A stretch of DNA of 64,000 nucleotides from Candidatus Poribacteria bacterium (GTDB taxonomy: Bacteria > Poribacteria > WGA-4E > WGA-3G). How positions within the stretch are numbered: the stretch's first letter is position 1; each line of letters starts with the position of its first letter. Under the pieces are notes generated by a model. It was not told the origin of the DNA, ran no database searches, and worked only from the letters and a program-made list of their open reading frames with translations. Shown here one piece after another: positions 9,663-18,377 of this stretch. The translations under genes were made by a program, and so were the position numbers. The stretch spans positions 43,015 through 107,014 of the forward strand of contig JAJECN010000031.1 in the NCBI GenBank assembly GCA_022821965.1, in the 5' to 3' direction.

Positions 9663-10337
9663 TCACTCTGGGATATCAATGGATAATCTGTTATCAGGAA
9701 GTATCCATGGTTCTCGAAAGATATCCTGCCAGTCCCCTAGGACTGGGACCAAATCGCCTTCTATCTTTTCACCGGTAAACAAAAACCAGTACTTCTTTAT
9801 GAGTTCTACAAGACAATCTATACAAGCATCTACCTCCTTGAACGTCGGGATGCTTTTCGGTGGTTGCCGGTCGTGGTGTGCAATCCGTTTGTCAGTGAAG
9901 TCTTCCAACTTTTCACCTAACGCTTTTAATCTTTTCAGATCACACTTAACCCTGAAGAGGTCAACATAGTCCTTATCTGTTCCTGAGAATTTCTGGGTAA
10001 AAATGAAATCTGCTTCCTTATGCTTAGATTGAGGAAACAAATCTACAAAACGTCTTCTTGATAGCAAATGTGGAGTATCTGTTATTTCACACAACAGTTC
10101 AACAAATGAATTATCTTGATTTCTCTTGAGTTGTCTACGAACCGTAGTTGCAATAAACGCCTTATAGGTATTTCCCATAAACCTAACAAACGGATTATTT
10201 TTTTGAATTTGAAGATTTGAATTGCGCCTGACAATTTCCATTAAGCCACAGAAAATTTCCCGATGTTCTAAGCACATTTCAACATCATCGCGGATTACAC
10301 TCAGCCATTCATTCCACTTTTCAAACCGTTGGTTCAT
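9663..10337 (-). CDS. AbiU2/HEPN-like protein
   Basis: 224 aa, almost all alpha-helical, no signal peptide. A VRRQLKRNQDNSFVELL segment (about 66-82) and a late DKRIAHHD segment (149-156) match the pattern of the HEPN_AbiU2 family, relatives of a Lactococcus phage abortive-infection protein. HEPN RNases use Arg-x(4-6)-His; here the position expected for Arg is Thr148 and only R151 lies three or four residues before the His pair, so catalysis is doubtful. Start codon has only a weak ribosome-binding site. It follows the WD40 gene on the same strand after 250 bases. Family call is by motif recall. Confidence 0.6.
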   Translation of the reverse strand: MNQRFEKWNEWLSVIRDDVEMCLEHREIFCGLMEIVRRNSNLQIQKNNPFVRFMGNTYKAFIATTVRRQLKRNQDNSFVELLCEITDTPHLLSRRRFVDLFPQSKHKEADFIFTQKFSGTDKDYVDLFRVKCDLKRLKALGEKLEDFTDKRIAHHDRQPPKSIPTFKEVDACIDCLVELIKKYWFLFTGEKIEGDLVPVLGDWQDIFREPWILPDNRLSIDIPE

Positions 10338-10587
10338 ATTGGCAGTTCCGTTTGAGAAACGAACAAATTAATCTAAAAGGGTTTGTTCCTGAATCAAATT
10401 TCAGATTCTACTTACATCGACTTACGAAATAACCTGTTTGCTAATTTAAGCCCTATCTCTGTTGCCAAGAAGAAATAACGTATTAACAACTAAATCTTTG
10501 GATTGCAACTGACAGATCCACACTCTATAGAGATCCAGTACTACTGTTAATCAGCGGAATCCAGATTCAATTCTTCCAAATCTAAAT

Positions 10588-12522
10588 CTAATTCACTATA
10601 CGCGCTAGATCCCACAGCAGTATTGTGCCATCGTCACTTCCACTAGCAAGGGTGCGTCCATCTATAGAAAAAAATACACTATTGACATTCCGCACATGCC
10701 CTACAAGGACCTTCAGGAGTTGTCCAGTAGAGGCATTCCAGCAACGAACAATACCATAATTGCTTCCACTAGAGAAAATGCGACCATCCGGACTGAAAAC
10801 AATACTGTTAACTTTATCCATATACTGTGCTGTTAGGGTTGTTTTGTGTTGTCCAATAATAGCATCCCACAACCGTATAGTCCCATCCCCATTCTGCAAA
10901 CTGAACGCCCCACTTCCACTAGCAAGGGTACGACTGTCTGGTGAAAAGCATATACTTTGAATGCTTTCCGTATGTCCTACGAGGGTTTTCAGGAGTTGTC
11001 CAGTCGCAACATCCCACAAACGAATGAGATCATCCGAACCTCCGCTTGCAAGCGTCCGGCCATCTGGCGAAAAGCACACACTGTTCACATGAAACGAATG
11101 TTCAGTGAAAGTTTGAAGGAGTTGTCCAGTAACTGTATCCCACAACTGAATAGTCCCGTCCGTGTTGTGTAATAAGCCAACACCTCCACTACCACTTGCA
11201 AGTGTCCGGCCATCTGGACTGAAAGTTACATTGAGGATAATCCCTGTATCCCCGGTTAGAGTTTTCAGATGTGCACCTGTAGCAGTATCCCACAAACGAA
11301 TGGTTTTATCGCCACTTCCACTTGCGAGGGTGTTTCCATCTGGCGAAAAGCACACACTGTTCACATGAAACGTATGCCCTATAAGAGTTTGAAGAAGTTT
11401 GCCCGTGACAACATCCCACAAACGAACAATGCCATCATCACTCCCACTTGCAACGGTTTGACCATCTGCTGAAAAACATACGCTGAAAACTCTAGGCGTA
11501 TGACCTACAATGGTTTTTTGGAGTTGTCCTATGGTGACATCCCACAAACGCACGGTGTCGTCGCCACCTCCAAAAGAGCCGCTTTTACTTCCACTAACGA
11601 GCGTCAGACTATCTCCCGAAAAACACACAGCGGAAACAGTTCCCGCATGCCCTATGAGAGTTTCTCGAAGTTGACTGGTGCCTACATTCCATAAACGCAC
11701 AGTATTGTCGTCACTTCCACTAGCGAGCGTGAGACCATCTCCCGAAAAACACACACTTTTGACATAATCCGTATGTCCTGTGAGGGTTTTTGAGGGCGTT
11801 CCGCTACTTATATCCCACAAACGGATAGTTGTGTCGTACCCCCCACTTGCAAGTGTAAGACCACTAGGAGAAAAGCACACGCTAGAAACACCCACTCCAT
11901 GCGCTGTGAAGGTTTTGAGGGACCGTCCGGTAGTGACATCCCATAAACGCACAGCACTATCGCCACCCCCACTTGCGAGCATACTGCCATCCGACGAAAA
12001 ACATACACTACCAACATAATTTGTATTTCCCATAAGGGTTTTTAAGGGCTGACCGGTGGCAACGTCCCATAAACGCACGGTGCTATCACCACCCCCACTT
12101 GCGAGCATACTACCATCCGACGAAAAACATACGCTGAAAACTACATTAGTATGTCCGGCGAAGGTTTGCAAGTGTTTCCACCTATGGGTATCCCACAACA
12201 CAACATCGCCCCAAGTCCCACCTGCGAGGGTGCGTCCATCAGTCGAAAAGCATACACTGTAGAACTCAACGGGTCTCTGCCACGTAAGGAGGTTAAGTTC
12301 TTTAGCTGTATGCGCGTCGTATATCCAAATCCCAATACGACTGGCCACGGCAATCCGCCTACCGTCAGGGGAATACGCGATATCATTTATTGCACCTTTA
12401 CCGAGACGGACTTTAGCACCTTCAGGTAATTCCCATTTGGTGTAATCTTTGTTTTGGGTATATCCGTATGTTGTGCCAGCAAACATCAAGGCAATGATGA
12501 ACAAACACGTCATTGTTTTCAT
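10588..12522 (-). CDS. Secreted WD40-repeat protein, 14 repeats
   Basis: 644 aa. A signal peptide (residues 1 to about 20) precedes a conserved segment ELPEGAKVRLGKG and then 14 WD40 units, each ending in a variant of V-R-L-W-D; this is enough for two seven-bladed propellers. WD40 propellers are protein-interaction scaffolds. It is a paralogue of the protein encoded at 60830-63823, which has the same N-terminal segment but additional cohesin, dockerin and sorting modules that this one lacks. It ends at the last blade. It lies 110 bases downstream of the TPR gene in the same direction. Partner unknown. Confidence 0.88.
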   Translation of the reverse strand: MKTMTCLFIIALMFAGTTYGYTQNKDYTKWELPEGAKVRLGKGAINDIAYSPDGRRIAVASRIGIWIYDAHTAKELNLLTWQRPVEFYSVCFSTDGRTLAGGTWGDVVLWDTHRWKHLQTFAGHTNVVFSVCFSSDGSMLASGGGDSTVRLWDVATGQPLKTLMGNTNYVGSVCFSSDGSMLASGGGDSAVRLWDVTTGRSLKTFTAHGVGVSSVCFSPSGLTLASGGYDTTIRLWDISSGTPSKTLTGHTDYVKSVCFSGDGLTLASGSDDNTVRLWNVGTSQLRETLIGHAGTVSAVCFSGDSLTLVSGSKSGSFGGGDDTVRLWDVTIGQLQKTIVGHTPRVFSVCFSADGQTVASGSDDGIVRLWDVVTGKLLQTLIGHTFHVNSVCFSPDGNTLASGSGDKTIRLWDTATGAHLKTLTGDTGIILNVTFSPDGRTLASGSGGVGLLHNTDGTIQLWDTVTGQLLQTFTEHSFHVNSVCFSPDGRTLASGGSDDLIRLWDVATGQLLKTLVGHTESIQSICFSPDSRTLASGSGAFSLQNGDGTIRLWDAIIGQHKTTLTAQYMDKVNSIVFSPDGRIFSSGSNYGIVRCWNASTGQLLKVLVGHVRNVNSVFFSIDGRTLASGSDDGTILLWDLARIVN

Positions 12523-12632
12523 AACGTAAATATCCTTTTCGGCAGCGGGATCTCAGAAATCAAGGCAATTGCAGACCCTTTATCACCGGTATATAAAAAT
12601 AAAAAAGTATATCTGAAATCAACTTTTTTCGC

Positions 12633-14333
12633 TTAATTTGCAAAGGCATAGTGGCTGGCTCGGTGTTGATTCTGTCCATGGGTTATCGATACAAATGAAA
12701 TTTGAGGAGGCTCATCTTGTTGCCCCAGCATTGTGGCGATGTCTCCGCTATACCCCATCCCACTCGGACACTGTAATAGGGATTTTGTCTTAGGCAAAGT
12801 TTGAGGTTGTTCGCCCTGCTTAGTCAACAGCACAACTATATTCTCTGGCAATTTAACATTATTTACCTGCTCAAAGCTCGCAACACTATCATAAGCTTTA
12901 TGAAACAATGCAAAAATATTTAATCCTTTTTCCGTTGCAAATGTTAGATCCTTTCTAGCTTTCTCCCATTCCTGTTGGAACAACCAAGCCCTAGCGCGAG
13001 TGTAATAAGTTTGAACATAATCCGGTTTTAATTCTAATGCTTTCGCATAGTCTGTAAGAGCTCGGTCAAAATTGCCTTTGAGAAAGTAAGAAAAACCGCG
13101 ATTGTGATAGGCATAGGCATCATTGGAATTCAGTTTTATTGTTGTGTTATAGTTTGCAATAGCCGAGTCAAAATCACCTTGGAGAAAGTAAACATCGCCG
13201 ATTTTGCGATAGGCATAGGCATCATTGGGATTCAGTTCAATCGCCTTGCTATAAGTCACAATAGCCGAATCAAATTCGCGTTTGCCGCCGTAGGCGTTGC
13301 CCAGATCAATATAAGCACCGGAATTTTCAGGTTCAATTTGTATCGCCTTGGTATAATTTACAATTGCCTTGTCAAACTCACGTTTCAGACCGTAAATGTG
13401 CCCGCGACTATAATAGAACCCGGCGTGACTGGGTTCAAGACATATTGCCTTGTTAAAATCTACCATAGAGAGATCAAACTCACGTTTAATGGCATAAGCA
13501 TTCCCACGATGGTAATAGGCTTCGGCGTAGACCGGTTCATATTGTATCGCTTGGGTGAAGTCATCAATTGCTTTGTCAACCTCACCTTTCATGCCATAAG
13601 CGATCCCGCGATTGTAATATGCCTCAGCAAGCTGCCGGGTGAGGCTTATGGCAGTGTTATAATCCTCAATGGCAAGAGCAAACCTGTCCATATCACGGTG
13701 AAAATTGCCGCGCCGGATATAAACTTGGGCGTAATCAGGTTTCAACTCTAATGCTCTGTTATAATTTGCAAGCGCGAAATCAACTTCTCCTTTGATGCTA
13801 TAAGCAATACCGCGATAGTAATAGACCTCAGCAAGTTGTGGGTTCCGTCTTATCGCGTTATTATAGTCTTCAATCGCAATGTCAATTTCACCGATGCTAG
13901 TGTAAGCAATACCGCGCTTGAGGTAAGCTTCAGTATAATCTGGATTCAGTTTTATTGCAGCGTTGTAGTCCTCAATTGCAAGTGCGATCTCCTCTTTGGT
14001 AACATAAGCGTTGCCACGATGGTAATATGCTTCTGGATAGTCCCAATCGTAGCTGCGGCTCCTGTGTATCGCGGTGGTAAAATCCTTAATTGCTTCGTCA
14101 ATCTCACCTTTGGCCTCATAAACGAGCCCTCGACCACAATATGCTTTATGAGGTCTTCCGGTGAGGCTTGTCGCTTGCGTGTAGTCCGTAATTGCCAGAT
14201 CAAACTTGCCCATTTTTCGGTAAACGTCGCCGCGGCGAACATAGGCTTCAACAAAACCGGGTCTTAACTCAATGGCTCTGCTAAGATGCTTGATAGATTT
14301 TTCATAATGCGCCAATTTGGCTTCGGTCGCCAT
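12633..14333 (-). CDS. TPR-repeat protein
   Basis: 566 aa, about 13 tetratricopeptide repeats in tandem (recurring AYYHRGNAY, DFTQAI, LNPDYAEAY), no signal peptide, then a tail of about 100 residues rich in Q and P. A cytoplasmic protein-binding scaffold. Two start codons are adjacent (GTG at 14336, ATG at 14333); the ATG is preferred because AGGAGG then lies eight bases upstream. Its start is 24 bases from the stop of the FRG-domain gene, so the two are clearly cotranscribed. The repeats are close to one another in sequence, suggesting recent internal expansion. Confidence 0.88.
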   Translation of the reverse strand: MATEAKLAHYEKSIKHLSRAIELRPGFVEAYVRRGDVYRKMGKFDLAITDYTQATSLTGRPHKAYCGRGLVYEAKGEIDEAIKDFTTAIHRSRSYDWDYPEAYYHRGNAYVTKEEIALAIEDYNAAIKLNPDYTEAYLKRGIAYTSIGEIDIAIEDYNNAIRRNPQLAEVYYYRGIAYSIKGEVDFALANYNRALELKPDYAQVYIRRGNFHRDMDRFALAIEDYNTAISLTRQLAEAYYNRGIAYGMKGEVDKAIDDFTQAIQYEPVYAEAYYHRGNAYAIKREFDLSMVDFNKAICLEPSHAGFYYSRGHIYGLKREFDKAIVNYTKAIQIEPENSGAYIDLGNAYGGKREFDSAIVTYSKAIELNPNDAYAYRKIGDVYFLQGDFDSAIANYNTTIKLNSNDAYAYHNRGFSYFLKGNFDRALTDYAKALELKPDYVQTYYTRARAWLFQQEWEKARKDLTFATEKGLNIFALFHKAYDSVASFEQVNNVKLPENIVVLLTKQGEQPQTLPKTKSLLQCPSGMGYSGDIATMLGQQDEPPQISFVSITHGQNQHRASHYAFAN

Positions 14334-14357
14334 CACCTGAACCTCCTTAGTGTTAGG

Positions 14358-15044
14358 TTAAGACATATAGAACTCTACATAGGCTTCCAGATGAACATCC
14401 TGATTTCTAATAAAACCATGGAGATCGTTGTAGATGGTTTTGACAGATATACCGTGGTACCTATGCAGGTACGTTAACATCGGGTGTTTGAGTTCTGTTG
14501 GAATATTGATAATATCGTCCTCGTCAGGATCGATAAATCCCTTGGGCGGTCTAATGAATACACTTTTCTGGGCAATAACACGATTTATCGGTTCGTAAGG
14601 TTCTTCGATGTTGTCGGATGCTATCACGGACTTTTCTTGCAAGATAACCCGCCCATCTTTAGCTTTGGAACGAGAACCGCTACAAGCAAAGAAGAGCGCG
14701 ATAAGGTAATCTGTAGTGAAATCTATGAGGTTGGTCTTACCCCCGTAGTGTTGAATTTCGGCGAGACGTTCAAGTTCACTGATAGGTTTACGAAAATACG
14801 CTTCAGCTTCTTCCAACATACTTGCTTGGACAGCCTCTATATCAAATTGTGCTGCTTCAACATCAAACGCTTCATGTTCAAGAAAAACGCGGTAAAGATT
14901 TGAGGAGACCTTTCCATAATAAGGGTCTTCCTGATAATGTTCAGGTTCACCGCGGTAAAGATACTCTCCAGTGTTCGCTTTTTCTTCTATTTTTCGGAGT
15001 ATGTCGTTAACTGTCCTTGGTTCGTTTTGGTTTTCTTTGTCCAT
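14358..15044 (-). CDS. FRG-domain protein
   Basis: 228 aa. The FRG domain is recognised by YRGE at residues 30-33, the central QHYGGKTNLIDFT segment and the following ALFFAC and DGRVI segments. The domain is named after its F/Y-R-G motif; its biochemical role is not established, though it is often encoded beside mobile or defence-type genes. No membrane segment. It is the first gene of an operon with the TPR protein and has its own consensus promoter (15078-15106). Ribosome-binding site AAAGGAAAG precedes the ATG. Likely the effector or sensor of the FRG-TPR pair, by inference only. Confidence 0.8.
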   Translation of the reverse strand: MDKENQNEPRTVNDILRKIEEKANTGEYLYRGEPEHYQEDPYYGKVSSNLYRVFLEHEAFDVEAAQFDIEAVQASMLEEAEAYFRKPISELERLAEIQHYGGKTNLIDFTTDYLIALFFACSGSRSKAKDGRVILQEKSVIASDNIEEPYEPINRVIAQKSVFIRPPKGFIDPDEDDIINIPTELKHPMLTYLHRYHGISVKTIYNDLHGFIRNQDVHLEAYVEFYMS

Positions 15045-15077
15045 TCACTTTCCTTTACAATCACAATGCTGCTTAAA

Positions 15078-15106
15078 ATAGTAACACGTTTCGCAAGGCA
15101 TGTCAA
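15078..15106 (-). promoter_or_regulatory. Predicted sigma-70 promoter for FRG-TPR operon
   Basis: Read on the minus strand: TTGACA (15106-15101), 17-base spacer, TACTAT (15083-15078). The start codon of the FRG gene is 34 bases downstream. Confidence 0.7.
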
Positions 15107-15163
15107 CCGAATTTAATCAAGTCATGTGCAGTCGCGATAAGGAAATCACTCCTACAAAATCCC

Positions 15164-15192
15164 TTGAATTATTCCGTGTAAAGTGCTATCCT
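15164..15192 (+). promoter_or_regulatory. Predicted sigma-70 promoter for sulfatase
   Basis: TTGAAT, 17-base spacer, TATCCT, about 36 bases before the sulfatase start. It diverges from the FRG promoter. Confidence 0.5.
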
Positions 15193-15227
15193 GATTTTAC
15201 TAATAAATACAACATAAAGGAAACAGC

Positions 15228-16742
15228 ATGGCAACCGAAACCAAACCTAATATTCTACTCATCACCAGCGACCAGCAGCATTGGAACACCTTGGGCTGCC
15301 TCAACCCAGAAATACAGACACCGCACTTAGACACATTAGCACAACAAGGCACCCTCTTCAATAGAGCCTACTGTCCGAATCCTACCTGCACACCGACGCG
15401 CGCATCCATTATCACGGGGAAGTACCCGAGCCAACACGGTGCCTGGTCCCTCGGCACCAAACTTTCTGAAGATGAACACACCGTCGGTGAAGACTTCACG
15501 GATGCTGGCTACCGGACAGCCCTTGTCGGAAAAGCACATTTTCAACCGCTGCACGGCACCGAGGAATTCCCATCTCTCGAATCCTATCCGATCCTCCAAG
15601 ATTTGGACTTTTGGCGGAGTTTCAACGAACCGTTCTACGGATTTGAACACGTCGAACTCGCTCGCAACCACGCCGACGAAGCGCATGTTGGGCAGCACTA
15701 CGCCATCTGGATGGAAGAGAACGGTTGCACCAATTGGCGAGACTATTTCGCACCGCCGACGGGGAACGCCCGCGGGCAATACCGAAAGTGGCACATCCCG
15801 GAAGAATATCATTACGATACATGGATTGCGGAACGCACTAACGCACTCATGGAGGCATACCAACAGAACGACGAGAACTTCTTCCTCTGGGCGAGTTTCT
15901 TCGATCCGCATCCGAAATATTTAGTGCCGGAACCGTGGGATACGATGTATGATTCGGCAGAATTGATGGTACCATCAGTGACGGAAGGAGAACACAACAA
16001 CAATCCACTACACTTCCAGCTAACACAACAACAAAAGCCAGACTTCTCGGCTTGGCGTGAAAGTGGTAAAGGGGTACACGGCTTCAACTCACATCTACGC
16101 GATCGCGACGAACTCGCTAAAGATATCGCCGTCTACTACGGGATGGTGAGTCTGATGGATAAGTATATCGGGAAAATCTTGGCAAAACTCGACGAACTGG
16201 GACTCGCGGACAACACATTAGTCGTGTTCACATCCGACCATGGTCACTTTTACGGACAGCACGGACTCGTTGCAAAAGGCGCGTTCCATTACGAGGATGT
16301 TATTCGAGTGCCGTTCATCGTGCGGTATCCGGGCGTTGTGCCTTCAGGGAAACAATCGGAAGCGTTGCAGACGTTAGTAGATTTAGCCCCCACGTTCCTC
16401 AGTGCCACAGGTATCGACATCCCACGTCCGATGACCGGTGTAGATCAGATGCCGGTTTGGTCGGGACAAGCAGAACAAGCACGCGACCATATCATCGTCG
16501 AAAACCGCCATGAGCCGACAACCGTACACGTCAAAACCTACGTTGACGATCGTTATAAAATTACCGTCTACTATAACCGAGACTATGGCGAGTTGTTTGA
16601 TCTGAAAGAAGATCCTGGAGAAATCAATAATTTGTGGAATTCCGCGGAGCATGCGGCGTTGAAAGCAGATTTAATCATGAAGTTGCTCTTCGCGGAGATG
16701 GGGAAGGAACCTCTGTGGATGCCGCGGACTTCTGGAGCATAA
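15228..16742 (+). CDS. Sulfatase (type I, formylglycine-dependent)
   Basis: 504-aa arylsulfatase. Signature CTPTR (C54-R58) with TGKYPSQHG following; ITSDQQH at residues 12-18 and FTSDHGHFYGQHG are the metal-binding segments. No signal peptide. AAGGAAA lies before the ATG. This one is the most typical of the short bacterial sulfatases with a DQQ start, a group that includes choline-sulfatases and phosphonate-monoester-hydrolase relatives. The secreted sheet-domain gene follows on the same strand after 52 bases with its own ribosome-binding site. Substrate unknown. Confidence 0.9.
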   Translation: MATETKPNILLITSDQQHWNTLGCLNPEIQTPHLDTLAQQGTLFNRAYCPNPTCTPTRASIITGKYPSQHGAWSLGTKLSEDEHTVGEDFTDAGYRTALVGKAHFQPLHGTEEFPSLESYPILQDLDFWRSFNEPFYGFEHVELARNHADEAHVGQHYAIWMEENGCTNWRDYFAPPTGNARGQYRKWHIPEEYHYDTWIAERTNALMEAYQQNDENFFLWASFFDPHPKYLVPEPWDTMYDSAELMVPSVTEGEHNNNPLHFQLTQQQKPDFSAWRESGKGVHGFNSHLRDRDELAKDIAVYYGMVSLMDKYIGKILAKLDELGLADNTLVVFTSDHGHFYGQHGLVAKGAFHYEDVIRVPFIVRYPGVVPSGKQSEALQTLVDLAPTFLSATGIDIPRPMTGVDQMPVWSGQAEQARDHIIVENRHEPTTVHVKTYVDDRYKITVYYNRDYGELFDLKEDPGEINNLWNSAEHAALKADLIMKLLFAEMGKEPLWMPRTSGA

Positions 16743-16794
16743 ACGGAGTGCTGCTATATCAACACGACTCATAAGAATTGCAAAGGAGAAAGCA

Positions 16795-17520
16795 ATGAGA
16801 TTTAAGAAATTCAGAGGTCTTCTATACTTCTTCCATGTTGTTCTGTGTGCTATGGTCTTTAATCAACAGAGTTTTGGCGGAACATGGACAGACGATTTTG
16901 AAGATGACAGCACGCAAGAATGGGAACTTTTTAATACCTTTGATGGAAGCGCAGTATGGCGGATTGATGTCGGTGAAGCAATTGGCGAGACATTTGAACC
17001 TCGGCACTTTCCTACTATATGGGCAACAGGTGAACTTGATTGGAGAAACTATTCGCTTTCATGCAAAGCTAAATTAGTTGAAGCCAATAAGGAACCAGCT
17101 ACTTTAGGACTTATACTCCATCAGCGATGGGAGGAAGGCTCCTTCTATGTATTTCAGATTCTCTACCCATTGGAAGTCATCCATATTACAAAGATTCACT
17201 CAGGCAACGTCTCAATAATCGGCGAATTCGATTTCGCAGTGAAACTCAATAGATGGTATACTCTCACCGCCTCTATTGATAGTAGTGAGATACTTAAAAG
17301 AGAGAAACTTAAATTTCAAATTGACGACGAGGTGTTCACTGTTACTGACAGAAACCCGATAAAAAGCGGAAAAGCTGGGCTCGAAGTCTCAGGAGCGCAA
17401 GTTCGGTTTGATGACGTTGAAATCACAGGGAGTAATATTCCGAACGGCGGGCCCGGAACTCTCCCAGTAGAACCGAGCGGCAAACTTGCTACTACATGGG
17501 GAAAACTCAAGCGTCAATAA
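16795..17520 (+). CDS. Secreted concanavalin-like protein with WG-x-LK tail
   Basis: 241 aa. A signal peptide (to about residue 28) is followed by a single predicted beta-sandwich of the laminin-G/glycoside-hydrolase-16-like type (DDFEDDSTQEWELF at the start, VRFDDVEI at the end, both typical edges). After a Pro/Gly linker the protein ends with PSGKLATTWGKLKRQ, a short tail shared with three other secreted proteins in this window. Probably binds carbohydrate or another surface ligand; no catalytic residues were recognised. AAAGGAGAAAG precedes the ATG. It converges on the PhyH gene with eight bases between. Confidence 0.75.
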   Translation: MRFKKFRGLLYFFHVVLCAMVFNQQSFGGTWTDDFEDDSTQEWELFNTFDGSAVWRIDVGEAIGETFEPRHFPTIWATGELDWRNYSLSCKAKLVEANKEPATLGLILHQRWEEGSFYVFQILYPLEVIHITKIHSGNVSIIGEFDFAVKLNRWYTLTASIDSSEILKREKLKFQIDDEVFTVTDRNPIKSGKAGLEVSGAQVRFDDVEITGSNIPNGGPGTLPVEPSGKLATTWGKLKRQ

Positions 17521-17528
17521 ACGGTCAA

Positions 17529-18347
17529 TCAATACCGCCGTTTCCAATGCCAACTGTCGCTCCCTGAAATGAGCGGACGAATGTCTTCTGGTAACGTCTC
17601 AATAAATTCCGGACTGACTTCATTGCCGGGCCACTCGCGCACCATCGGCGGTGTGTAGCCGGAGATAAGAATGACGCGCTCTTTGTCGCTACGAATGGCA
17701 GTGGTACTGTGAATCAACGCTTCGGCAAAAAGCAGCACAGAACCCGCTGACGCTTCGACTTGGTAGATGAGTTTGTCATCAGAGAGTGCCGCTTCAATCA
17801 TCTCATTCTGATTCCACGTTAATCGATGGCTGCCCGGTATGACGCACGTCCCACCATCGTTGGGACCGACATCTGTAAGATATGCAAGTGTCTTGACAAA
17901 GATACAGTGGAACTTGTTCTGCTCCATGTATGTGCCCCACCCGTGTTGCGTCCCGCGATGAAATCCTGTCGGGTTATAACGGCGTTTATAGAGTTCGTCT
18001 AATTCCGCTTCTGGATTACGACTATTAATGATCGCTTCGGTTTCCTCAAGGCGCACTGCACCTCCCACTACCTCTTCAACGAGTGGCACGAGTTTTGGAT
18101 GCGCGGCATATTCCAATAATGCTGGATCATATTCAACGAGATTGCCAAAAAGGATATGGTGTTCTCCGCCGGGACGGGCATAGACACGCTTGGTATCCCG
18201 ATTTTCGTCGGCTTTTATTTTGTAAAGTGCACCTTTCATCCGCTCAATTTCATCATCGTTTAGGACGTTCTCTAATAACACATAACCGTAGATGTCGAAA
18301 TGGAGTCGTTGTGCTGGTGTGAGGCAAACGGTATCACTGTTTGTCAT
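17529..18347 (-). CDS. PhyH-family dioxygenase with HxG instead of HxD
   Basis: 272 aa counted from the ATG at 18347, chosen over an upstream TTG because GGAGG lies five bases before it. Phytanoyl-CoA dioxygenase fold: PGSH at 171-174, distal His213 and the 2-oxoglutarate-binding Arg224 with the usual ten-residue gap. The proximal iron motif, which is normally H-x-D, reads H130-R-G132, so the carboxylate ligand seems to be missing. Loss of that residue is a hallmark of 2-oxoglutarate halogenases, but some PhyH relatives are simply inactive. It is followed upstream by a secreted protein and another PhyH gene. Confidence 0.8.
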   Translation of the reverse strand: MTNSDTVCLTPAQRLHFDIYGYVLLENVLNDDEIERMKGALYKIKADENRDTKRVYARPGGEHHILFGNLVEYDPALLEYAAHPKLVPLVEEVVGGAVRLEETEAIINSRNPEAELDELYKRRYNPTGFHRGTQHGWGTYMEQNKFHCIFVKTLAYLTDVGPNDGGTCVIPGSHRLTWNQNEMIEAALSDDKLIYQVEASAGSVLLFAEALIHSTTAIRSDKERVILISGYTPPMVREWPGNEVSPEFIETLPEDIRPLISGSDSWHWKRRY

Positions 18348-18377
18348 GTGTTCCTCCAAATTCTCAGGCAATTACGT

